A DNA stretch of 64,000 nt from Cepaea nemoralis (taxonomy: Eukaryota > Mollusca > Gastropoda > Stylommatophora > Helicidae), in NCBI GenBank assembly GCA_014155875.1, contig JACEFZ010027085.1, positions 110,134-174,133 on the forward strand, given 5' to 3'. Positions 24,801-36,800 of this stretch are shown piece after piece. The notes below the pieces were generated by a model, which saw nothing but the letters and a program-made list of their open reading frames with translations, made no database searches and was not told the DNA's origin. The translations under genes were made by a program, and so were the position numbers. The first letter of the stretch is position 1, and each line of letters opens with the position of its first letter.

Positions 24801-27800
24801 CCCCTCATATATCATATGAAGTGAATAAACGAATTATACTTTGTCTGAAATACTAAATACATCCTTGATATTTTATAAAATGGCGTATGTTATCCCCATC
24901 GCCCTCAAAGGTTTAAATGGAAGTCCTTCTGTTTGCATAGCAACAGCTGGAATCATCTAATCAATAATGCTTCAATACATTTCAGCAACTGATTATAGCT
25001 CTTTGCATACAGTACACAAAGTGCGCTATCTTTATTAACTTTGACTGCTAATAAGCAAACGTTCCAGGATGGCCGACTCTGATGTTTTATGACCTATCAA
25101 CAGCACAAGGATTCATGAAAATTGATTAACTTTCTTTTCCAAGCCCACTGGTTTAATTACAAAATTGCCAAAGTCATTATGTCCGTCTGATTTAAGCATC
25201 ACCATGTTTCTTCAACCTCAAAGCTCATGATGTCTATTTCATTCAAACATCATAAAGTCTCTTCCATTTAAAGTGTATAATACTTTATCTCATAACATTA
25301 TCATAGTCTCTCTTCCACTTATAATGTTACACTACTTATCTCATAAAATTATCATAGTCTCTCTTCCACTTATAATGTTACAATATTTTATGTCATAAAA
25401 TTATCATAGTCTCTCTTCCAGTTAAAATGTTACAATATTTTATCTAAAAAAATTATCATAGTCTCTTTTCCACTTATAATGTTACAATACTTTATCTCAT
25501 AAAATTATCATAGTCTCTCTTCCAGTTAAATGTTACAATATTTTATCTCATAAAATTATCATAGTCTCTCTTCCAGTTAAAATGTTACAATATGTTATCT
25601 AAAAAAATTATCATAGTCTCTCTTCCTCTTATAATGTTACAATACTTTATCTCATAAAATTATCATAGTCTCTCTTCCAGTTAAATGTTACAATATTTTC
25701 ATCTCATAAAATTATCATAGTCTCTCTTCCAGTTAAAATATCATGATGCCTAGACTCAAAAATCATAAAGCCTTTTCCAATTAAAATGCTATAATTTTCT
25801 CATCTCATAAAAATATCATGTGTCTTCCAATTCAAAACCAATGACCAAATCTTACAAGAAACAAATGAAAACTGTAAAATGATTAGAGAAATTAGACATA
25901 AACAGTCAACATTTTTTGGACACATGAGAAGAAATAAATTAGAGAACTTGATGACAACTCGCAAGATTGAGGAGGAAAGAACAAGGGGAAGGCTAGAAGT
26001 AAATACCTGGATGGCTTGGCCACGTGGTATGGTCAAGACAAGAACACTGAGCTGATCCACGACTCTGGTGATTGAGTGAGACGGCGAAACATGACCGCCC
26101 ACACTTATCGGCATATGCACATGATGATGATGATGTTAGATCTAAGCCAATGTCTTTCTTCTTCTTCAGTATTCTTCCAGTATTTAAAAAAAATGTTGGT
26201 ATTTACAATGTTCCTGCTTGCAAAAAAATATGCCACATTTTCATTTTCAGCGGACACAGCCTGACTTCTTCCGGACATTTGATGAGTCGGTTAGCGTTCC
26301 ATGTCAGCCAATTCAAGCATCACAATACCTTCACTTACGGGAAAAGACAGGACAGGATAAGGCACAAGACAAAGACAGACAAGAACACAACAGAAGACCT
26401 GATAAAACAGACATATGTAGATTACTTGGCCGTACTCACCCGTATGTAATTTCTATCCATCATGAACTGGACAATCTCAACAATGCTTCCCAGCAACCCC
26501 TCGTCCACATCCTGGTGACAGAAGTAAACACAGCAAATATGTTACATCCTGGTACCTGATGTAAACAAATATGTCACATTATAATAGCAGAGTCGGTCTC
26601 TGTACCAAAGGCGTTACGAATACGGTTCATAATTCCGCTTACCTGCGTTCAAAACACAGCTGTGCGCGATTTGCCAGCAGGCCGCATTGGCTGGGTTTTA
26701 AAGAATTGGTATAGGAGCTGGTCGCTCAGAAAGCAATGACAAACTACTTAACATAAAACTTGCCTAGAGATCACAACAGCTGTAAAATGCTGGTGTTGAC
26801 AGCGATGTCCTGTAAAAGGATATGCACAAAAAATAGTAGCAGAAGTAAACAAATATGTCACACTCCAGAAGTTGGTCTAGTCATTGCTGTACATTTGTTG
26901 ACTGGCAGAACAGACAGGCAAACATATCCATCTGCTACATGAGTTGGTCTAGTCATTGCTGTACATGTGTTGACTGGCAGAACAGACAGGCAAACCTATC
27001 CATCTGCTACATATTTTGACAAGTGCTGACCAAAACATAGGCCGGCTTCGTGGCTTAGAGGTTATGACTTTTCTCCGTAATCTCGTATACTCTCGTAGGT
27101 AACGTGATGACGGTGAGAATCAGCAGTGGTTCGAATCGCATCGGTAACTTACAGGGTATGTGAGCCGGCTGCTCAGAAAGCAATGGCAAACTACTGAGCG
27201 TAATCTTGCCACGAAATCAACATACAGCTGAAAGATGCTGGTGTTGACAGCGATGTCCTGTAAAGGATATGTAAAAAAAAAGAAGAAAAAAAGACCAAAA
27301 CATTGGCCTACAGAGGCAAACATCCACACAAAGCTATGTGGGAGTCTCCAAGTAGCAACTTATATATATACAGCAACTAATGTCGAACACTCTAGACTTC
27401 TTGTGCTGACACTGCAAGGAACAACATCATTCCAGAAGGATAAGAAGAAGTAGCGGAGGAGGAAGAAGTAGATGAGGAGGCATGGAGGAGGAGGAGAAAA
27501 AGAAGAAGAAATAAACAGCTGGAGAATGCAAACTACATATTGATCAGTTGTTACAGAAAACAAACTCTGACCTTATTTTTCAATTTCCTGAACAACGGCT
27601 TCAGGTATGCGACAGTTTGCGAGTGTGTTGCACTGGCCATTTTCCCTTTAATTGTCCGCTTCTCTTCCTCAGGTCGCTGATTGAGCTTCTCTCCCCATTT
27701 CTTTAAAACAAACTGCAACACAAAAGAGGCAGTTATTTCCAAGCACAATAACTTGAGATAATCATGCAAGTGGTTGGTCAGCAGCATGTCAATAACACCA

Positions 27801-30800
27801 CAGACTGTGTACCATAGCTGGTATTTAGTAATTTCTCTGTTGCTATATTGATTGCCTCAATTTCAGCATCGTAGTTATGGCAGGTATCCTGGCCATGTCC
27901 CTAGTATTATTTAGGCAATGAATGAATCACCCAAAATAAACGAGAAGTAGATTGTGAGCTTTACTAAAACACGACTACAAGAGACAAATTGGACGTTGCG
28001 GCCAAAGCCTTCGTCAGCACAGGACAAACAAATACAAACCAACACAAAACTACATGAAACACACTATGACAATATTAAACTATTAAACTAATTAAAATTA
28101 AATGTACTCATCTGAATTTTGTGTCCTGGCTTGGAAAGTCTGACACGCGTAGGGCGCCAGTGGATCAATAGACCGGATGTATGGTACACGGGTCAAAGGT
28201 CAAGCGGGAGGGGGAGTGGGGTGGAGACGCGCCCATGTGTGCGGAAAAGTGAAATTTGAGACCGGCAAAGATGTTACGGACGCAGATGACAATTAGCAAT
28301 TATCGTTAAGGGCTCGAAACACCGCTGCGGAAACCTATATAGTGTTAGTATACACAGAGGGGCATGAGTGGCGGTCGTTCAGAAAAGGATGGCAAAACAC
28401 CGAACGTAAATCCGCCAAGAGAGTTGACTAGTGTCATACAAAGGATCTGCACGTACCTAGATGGTGGACTGTAAGCTAGGGGTGGGAGGGGTGGGGTGGG
28501 GAGTTAAATGAAGCTGTGTTGGACATTAAGGCCGTGAGGGGAGAGTGTGCCCAACTGGAAGATGAGACAGTGTTCCAATGTCTTCCGATCCCGTTCGTGG
28601 GATGCGCATGATTTGATGGCCGTGACCTGTATGTCGGCTACGCCATGGTGGTCAGGACTGTTGAAATGCATGGATACTGGTTTCTGGGCGCCGCTGGTGA
28701 TGTCAGAAAGGTGTTGTCGAAATCTGTCCCCAAGACGTAATCCTGTCTCACCGACATATCTCATGTCGCAACGTGTGCAGGTAATCGCATAGATGACGTT
28801 GCGACTGATGCATGAGAAACCCTCACGGATGTGGAAGGTCGTCTTAGGGAATGTCAGACTCTGGGTTTGAAGTACGTATGGACAGGTCTTGCAAACCGAC
28901 CGAAGACACGCCACCGTGCCAGGAAGAGACTGGTGAGGTTGGGGTAGCCTGCTATGGACCAGCACATCTCTGAGGTTACGATCCCGCTTATATGCCACCA
29001 GAGGAGCCTCTGAGAGGACATCACTAGTGGTCGAGTCCGCCCGGAGAATGGATAGATGTTTAAAAAGGATATTCTTGGCAGCAATATTGTGGGGATGATA
29101 AGTAAGTGAGAGGACAGGTCTATTGTTTCGTGGTTTTGGCCTGGAGGAGAGAGCCTCAGTGCGACTGATAGACTGGCAGCGGTGAAGAGCTGTAGATAGA
29201 ACATTCTCAGGATAGCCACGAAGGCGAAAGAAATCAAGCATCTCGTGGGCTTTTTGATGGAAGTCGTTATCCTGACAAAGTCGTCGGAGACGTAACAGTT
29301 GGGAGAAAGGAATAGAACGTTTGCACGAGGGAGGGTGTGAGGAGGTATAGAGAAGGAATGAGTGCGAGTCAGTTGGTTTATAATAAACCGTCGTGCATAG
29401 ACCAGCGGAACCTAAAGAGACTGTGAGGTCTAAGAAGTTGACGGCCGACGAAGAAATGGTGGAGGTAAGTTTGATGCTGGGATGGAAGTCTGAAAAAAAG
29501 GCAATGAAGTTCTGTAGGTCAGACAAGGGCATGTCCGAGACACCAAAGCAGTCGTCAATGTACCTCCTGTAGAGCTCCGGGAGCCTACCGGTGTACTGAC
29601 TCCATACCTGGTGCTCCAGATAGCCCATGAAGAGGCAGGCATAACTGGGACCCATCTTAGTGCCCATGGCCACACCGCTGATCTGGTCGAAGTAGTCCTC
29701 ATTGAACTCAAACGAGTTGAGGTTGAGGACTAACTCCGCAAGACGCAGTAATGGTCCAGTGGCTATTGAGGGATTAAGCCTTTTCTCCAAGAAAAATTCT
29801 AAGGCTTTAAGGCCGTCAGAGTGAGGAATGGATGTGTAGAGTGAAGTCACATCTAAAGTGAAGATGTGATACTGAGAAGGGTTAGTGAAACTGATGGAAT
29901 CGAAGATGGAGATAGCGTGGTTGGTGTCTTTGATATACGAAGGGAGGCTGGCAACCAACGGCTGAAACATGCTGTCTAGAAACTCTGAAATCCGTTCTGT
30001 AGGGCAAGAGCAGGCCGAGACGATAGGTCTGCCTGGGTTACCTGGTTTGTGTGTCTTAGGCAGCATATTAAAGGCGGGTTTGCCCAAGCAGCTATCGTGG
30101 ATGATCAGCGAGGTGGCGGAGCTGGGCAAAAGACCTTGCTGGATAATGGCGTTAGTCACGCTTTTGACCTGGGTGTTGTTGCTGACTGTCCCATCTCGTA
30201 TCCTTGGTCTGTAGAAGGTGGCATCCCCAAGTTGCTTGTTGCCTTCCTGTATATATAAGTCTTTCCTCCATAGTATAATAGTATTATTTAGGTATTCTAT
30301 GTACACTCCCGCTCCTCCATTTCAAACAGCATTTTGTGCTGATCCATCTGTGTAGAGATCCTGTGGGTATTCTTCATTAAGGAAGATAAAAGTGGCAGTT
30401 CTGCATTGTACACTGTTCTGTTCTTCCTTTCAAATATTCCTTTCACATTTGTCTGGATTTGTAGTGATAGTCTATGTTTCTCTTTCCATGGAGTTTGTTC
30501 TGGAAGTTTTCAGTTTGGCAGCCTTGAAGTATGTGATCTGCCATCTGCGGAGTCAATCCAGGTGCACATGGCTGATTCGCCAATCTTGAATTTTGTATAC
30601 ATGTAGTTGCGGAATCTTTTGTATGCTGTTCTGAAGCACAGAGTAAAGATTTGTTCTGGTCTGTCTATAAAGTCCAGATACTTTAAAACAGCGCAGTACA
30701 AATTGCAGATACATTAAAATAGCACAGTACAAATTTGCAGATACTTACTTTAAAATAACGCAGTACAAATTTGCAGATACAGTGGTACCTAGGTTACGAA

Positions 30801-33800
30801 CTTAATTCGTTCCAGAACTAGGTTCATAACCCAAAACGTTCGTAACCCGAAACATTGACATCAATTAAATAAAGACAATCTGTTTCAAGATGAAAGAATC
30901 GTTCTGTTTTATTAACATCCGGTCGCTTGCCTGACAAAACGCAAAGAATACGTGTACTTCACGTATTAAATAAAGAGAAAGAAAACAATCAAATAAATTA
31001 AATGTAAAATTGAAAAAAAGATTTAGTCTATCTTTATTACCAAGAAAACGATCATGGGAAATTTGTCACTTTCTTTGTTATTCTGAATCATTAGTTTCAG
31101 GAGTATCTTGTCACTGTTTCTTGGCAGCCGACTGGGAATCTTTCTGCACCAAGAAACTATCAATGGAAATTTGTCGCTTCCTTTGCTGGAGAATCTTTCT
31201 GAAGTGGGCCATCGTGTTATCATTCATCAGGTTTACTGCCCTGTTAGCAACAAGTTTGTTTGGATGATGGTTCACAATGAAGTCTTCGATGTCTACCCAC
31301 TTGCTGCAAATTTCTTTAATCCTGGCAGTTGAAACGGTCACTGACTCCTCATCATCGGATGACTGCTCCTCTTTTAATGTCTTTAGCTGTTCATTCTGAA
31401 GATCCACAAGCTCATCAGTAGTGCTGTTTGTATTGTACGCGATCGTTTGTCTCCAACGTTACACCTTGCTCTCTCTCTCTCTCTCTCTCTCTCTCCCCCT
31501 TCGTTCGTAACCTGAGGCACTGTTCGTTACCCAAGACATAAAATTTGTGAAGTTGTTGTTCATAACTGGTATCATGAAAGCTAATAGACTGCAATGGCTG
31601 GGGCATATTGAAATAATGGAAGATAATAGGGAAACAAAACTCGCTTACACTCAAGAAATAAATTACTGTAGACCCCAAGGTAGACCAAGAAGACGGTGGA
31701 GAGATAATATAGATACAGACCTACAAGCACTTGGAATCAACGACAGGCAAGAGAAGGTCCACCAGAGAGACGAATGGAGACGGATTGTATCTGCAGCAAA
31801 GAACCTCAATGGCTTGGGATGCTGAAGAAGAAGAAGCAGAAGTTGTTCGTAACCTGAATTGTTCGTGACCTGAGGCGTTCGTAACCCGAGGTACCACTGT
31901 ACTTAAATTAAAACAGCGCAGTACAAGTTTGCAGATACTTAAAAACAATGCAGTACAAATTAGCAGATACTTACATTAAAACAGCACAGTACAAGTTTGC
32001 AGATACTTACTTTAAAATAGTGCAGTACAAGTTTGCAGATACTTTAAAACAGCGCAGTACAAGTTTGCAGATACTTACTTTAAAATAGTGCAGTACAAGT
32101 TTGCAGATACTTTAAAACAGCGCAGTACAAATTTGCAGATACTTACTTTAAAATAGCGCAGCACGATCTCATGATCTTTGTCTTTGTCTCCGTGCCCAAG
32201 CTCTTGTCGCATTCGCTAACAAAGCAAAATAAATCACGAATTATTCAGTGTGCCACAACAACATATAAACTGAGCAAAAAATATGTGATCTTTATCGTAT
32301 ACCTTCATAAGTAAGTAAAGTACAGAAGCCCTTCTCTTGCCACGAAGCAAACTGGGTATATGGTGGTGATGACATATTTTAGACCTTCGGCACTCAATGG
32401 ATGATGTCATCAATATCAAACCAGCAGCCTTTACTTCCCAGAACATTTCCCTGTACCCACTTTAGGCGAGGTCGACCTTGGAGCCCAGAGCAATGAAGAA
32501 AAATCCTGGCCTTGAAAGAGTTGAACACGTGACCAACGGCCAGGAAAGCTTGTCTACACAAGCCAAACTAAATATTTAAAGAAAGCAGCTCATGAGGCAT
32601 GCATGAGCTCTTGTCATGTTTAAGTATGCGTAGTGCCTTGTGTGAGAAGCGTGCTTCAACTGAGCCCGAGAGAGAAAGGGCACTTGAAAACAAGACACTC
32701 AAACTGAGACCATCTGAGGGAATGGGCGGCTCAGACTCAGGGCGGGCGATGGCAAATATAAGCATGCCGTCATGTGATTATAGTTTTAGTAGTTTATAAT
32801 TATTTTAAAGAAGTATATCAGTGCATTAAGTGATAATGACACATTTAATGACACAATATATTATACAAAAGGAAATTCATACAAGAGAGAGCATTGCAGT
32901 TATAGACATATTTCAAGCGAACAAAAGAAGAAGAAGAAGAATACAAAAGGAAGCGGTGTCCTGTGAAGTACTTTTCTAGTTAGTGTGTTATTCGTGATCC
33001 ATAAAATGGAGGATGTGAACGGCCAGCATGGCAAGGCATACATACACACAGTATGTCTTGGAAACAATGTCCTTGTACATGTCTCAGTGGTTTTCATGGC
33101 AAGGCATACATACACACAGTATGTCTTGGAAACAATGTCCTTGTACATGTCTCAGTGGTTTAGACAGAACAACAGAGGAAAGGAAGGCTCTGGAAGGGGT
33201 CGACCAACATGGAGGTGGACACAGGACAGTAAAGACACCCTGGGCTTATAAATGCATGAGGCAGGGGGATTGATGAAGGAATAACAATCTTTCCAGTGAG
33301 CTATGTTAAGAGTCGTTCAGAAAGCAATGGCAAGTGACCAAATGTAAACTTGCCAAGAAATCACAAACAGCCCAAAAATGCTGGGGTTGACTGAAGCGTC
33401 CTGTAAAGATTATTCAACATATTCTGCAGACAGTTGTGTAGCAGTTGTAAGTGATTGTTAACTATAATATAATGAAGAGAGAATCCAGAGGGCACAAAGT
33501 CAAATGATGAGAAAAATAGATTAACACATCAAAAAAGTTCTAGACATTCAGACATGATAATGTTAGACTTACAGCCAGATCTTCCAGCGTGGTTCCGTCA
33601 TCCTTGACAGAGACATCGATGGACTGGCTGGCCTCGCCTCCACCTGTTGACTTGATGATCTCGTTGAGGTAGTCCTGATCCACCTTCTCCATGGCAGTTT
33701 GGAAGTCATTTTCAAATCCTTCACCCTGTCGACCATTGCAGAGATTTATTTAACATGACAGTTCTCAATTTATAGAATAAAACTGTTAGACATAGCTAAA

Positions 33801-36800
33801 AATGTTAAACAATATGGGAAGGTCATGGACATAGCTGTATGGGATAACTAAAGACAGGCAGGCTTGGAGTGACCTGGTTGAGCACCTATGTCCCACTGGG
33901 GGACAGGGGGCAGTAGAAGAAGTTCACAATACTGACTGGTTATTCAGGGGAAAATAGCAGTGGTATAGTCATAAAATCAATAGTACGAGGGGGCTTCAAA
34001 TGAAAACCTTAAATTTTTTTTTGGTGTGAATATATTATGAAAAACTAAAGAAGAAATGTATCATTTTTCGATGTTGTAACCATTCGTCCAATACAAGTTC
34101 TCCAGTGCCAATAAAATGCTTGGATTCCTGAAGAAAAAATGCTCTTGGTCATGTGTGTAACTCTGTGTGGTACACTGACCGTGGCAAAGTGGTTATGCAG
34201 TTTGCCTCACGCTCTGAAGGTTGTAGGTTTGATTCCAGGCTATGTCTCTTGGTTCACAAGTTAATGTTTGTTTTTCATAGACTCCTGGAGTCATTGCTGG
34301 AGCTGCGGAGTTCATGCTTTTGGCGACGCTTTCGGCAGGCTGCCCTACAGAAAGAGACAGAACCATATGGGATAAAACCTGGTGCAATGAAGTCGATCCT
34401 CTCAACTTCTAAGACTTTGTTTTAAGGCTGAGAGAAAAGATGTTGGAATTACTGGGATGGTGGCATAGGGGAATATCAATGATACTGATCCAGATTACCA
34501 GAGACAGATCTGAGGAGTTGCACGAATGCCTTCACAAGCTGGTACGGCACATGATGATGATGATGATGTAGTATTATGAACACACAATCACTCAGAGATA
34601 TCCTTACCTTTACACAGGTTTGTGACATGCAAGTGTCAGGTCTTAGTCAGATATAACTGAGCCCCCATATGACAGCAGATGATACTACCTGCTTTCTGTT
34701 AACGCCAAATGTTGGGCAGAGGAGCGCAATTGGGAGGGTGCAAGAGTTGTCCTGGTGCAAGGAAATATAATCTAAGACTAAATGTCATGGCAGGGCAAAC
34801 CAGGCCCTCAGTGATGGTTGGCAACTGGTCTAGGATTGAAGCTCCAACAGGTTTTCAGCTTGTCTTATTCCAGATGTATTGGTGTGACCTTTCCTCTGCT
34901 TCTCGTTTCTACTTCTCATTTTTTTTTTGGGTGATTCATTCATTGCCTTTCCTCTGGAGTAAACTAGGCAGGCGGGCCCAGGGGTATCATCATGTTGCAT
35001 GGGCAAAACACGGTCTCTATAATTTAGCCCAGGCTTTGTGTAATGGAGAGATATAACACTATCCATGGTCAAGTTGTAATTAAGCCTTTTTTGAAGCACA
35101 ATGTAACAAACTATCGTCTGGCAAGGTGCCAGTAGTACTGGTAACATACTGACCCATGATATTCATTCACTTCCCTACCATAAACAATCTTACCACATGA
35201 TATTCATTCACTTCCCTACCATAAACAATCTTATCACACAGCAACCCGTTATATATATTCCTCACAGTCTTGCTTTTCCCTTCGCTAACCTGTATAGTTT
35301 AGTTTAGTTTAGTTACTAACCTGTATAGTTTAGTTTAGTCACTAACCTGTATATCTGGTTCTGTTGTCTCCAGCTTCTTCAGCCGCCTATAGGCATCAAT
35401 GTCATCTTCTCCAAAGAGTTTGATAGGTTCTCCTCGTTCTCGAAGCCTCCTTATCACCTGCATATGACAGAATTCTGGTTATTGACAAGCTCTTCACTGA
35501 AAATTATTGGTCATTCTTTTTAAGTCACTAAAAATCTGGTCACAGTTTTTGATCACTAAAAGTTGGTCATTATTTTTAGTCACCATAAATTCTGGTCATT
35601 GTCTTCATTAATTTAAAGCTGATAATTCTTTTCTGGTCACTGTTTTCAATCATTAAAAGTTGGTCATTGAAAACCTGATCATGGAGAAGTTGCCCAATAA
35701 ACATCCGGTAATTATTTTTAGACATTGTAAATCCGGTCACTGTTTTTTTTTTAATGATTAAAACCTAGTCTCTGAAATTTCTGCACTGGCCAAAAAAAAT
35801 ATTGACTGAAAAGTTAGCCAATGAAAACCTGTAGTGGATTATTTTGAAGGAGAATGAACAGACTATTTCTCATAAATAATTAACACAGACTGACTATATT
35901 TTTTACAGTAAATGAACAGAAATAGGCTATATTTATGACAGTGAACGAACGGAAATAGGCTATAATTTTGACAGTTAATGAACAGAAACAGACTATATTT
36001 TGACCGTGGATGAACAGGAACAGACCATATTTTGACACAGATCAAAGAGAAACAGCCTATACATACAGTAAGGTATAGTCTTGTCTACATCAGTAACAAA
36101 ACTAAAATAAACAATGAACATTATATTGAAGAATGAAACAAGTAATCACGTCTCATTGAATTACACTTTGAAATGCCAGTAATACTCATTAAATATGTTC
36201 GAAAAACAATTGCCAATTCTGTTTGTCCTAGTCCAACAACAGCAAATGACACCTCTATAAGAATGGCACTGGACAATGAACAGCAGACAACTCACCTTCA
36301 TTGGGACAATAACAACATAATAAGTACAAAATCTAACCTCTTTCCTTGGCAACTGTGTCAACCTGTCTGAAGTTTTCCCCTCGCCTGATGTTGTCCGACC
36401 CATGACCTTCGTCCACCTACAAAAACAAATGTCAATGTTTGAAACATTTCTCACAAAATGTATAAGATACACCTTATCTCCCACAAACCTTGTGAAACAG
36501 ACCATCTCTTCAAGTGTCTTGAATATTCAAACACCATGGACAACTACTTCAGGTGTCTCTAACAGTTACTAACTAACACTATTTCATCAAGCCCATGGCT
36601 AAGTTTTAGAAAGCAATGGCAAACTACTGAACATAAACTTACCAAGAGATCACAAACAGCTAAACAAGGCTGGGACTTACAGTGACGTCCTGTCAAAAGG
36701 ATATGTTTTTGTGTGGCTAGGCACATCCGGTTGAAATAACCACTTTTTCAAGTTTTCTTTCTCTAACCTTTGACTGTTCCCAGACTACCTACAAGGCAGC

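Larger units (their letters stand above)
30780..31899 (-). mobile_element. Tigger/pogo-like DNA transposon, internally deleted
   Basis: The ends are CAGTGGTACCTAGGTTACG and, at the right, its complement in CGAGGTACCACTG. Both are flanked by TA (30778-30779 and 31900-31901), as expected for pogo/Tigger. Sub-terminal repeats of GTTCGTAACC occur at both ends. It carries the C-terminal end of a transposase, a (CT)n tract at 31469-31496 and a nested RTE-like fragment. It splits the exon 6 donor minisatellite. Confidence 0.88.

Noticed and set aside
25255..25800. Donor-derived repeat like those at exons 4, 6 and 9
   Set aside because: The unit contains no exon sequence and lies far from either splice site.
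28854..29711. Extra minus-strand frames of 127 and 93 codons
   Set aside because: They overlap the 600-codon Penelope frame in other phases.
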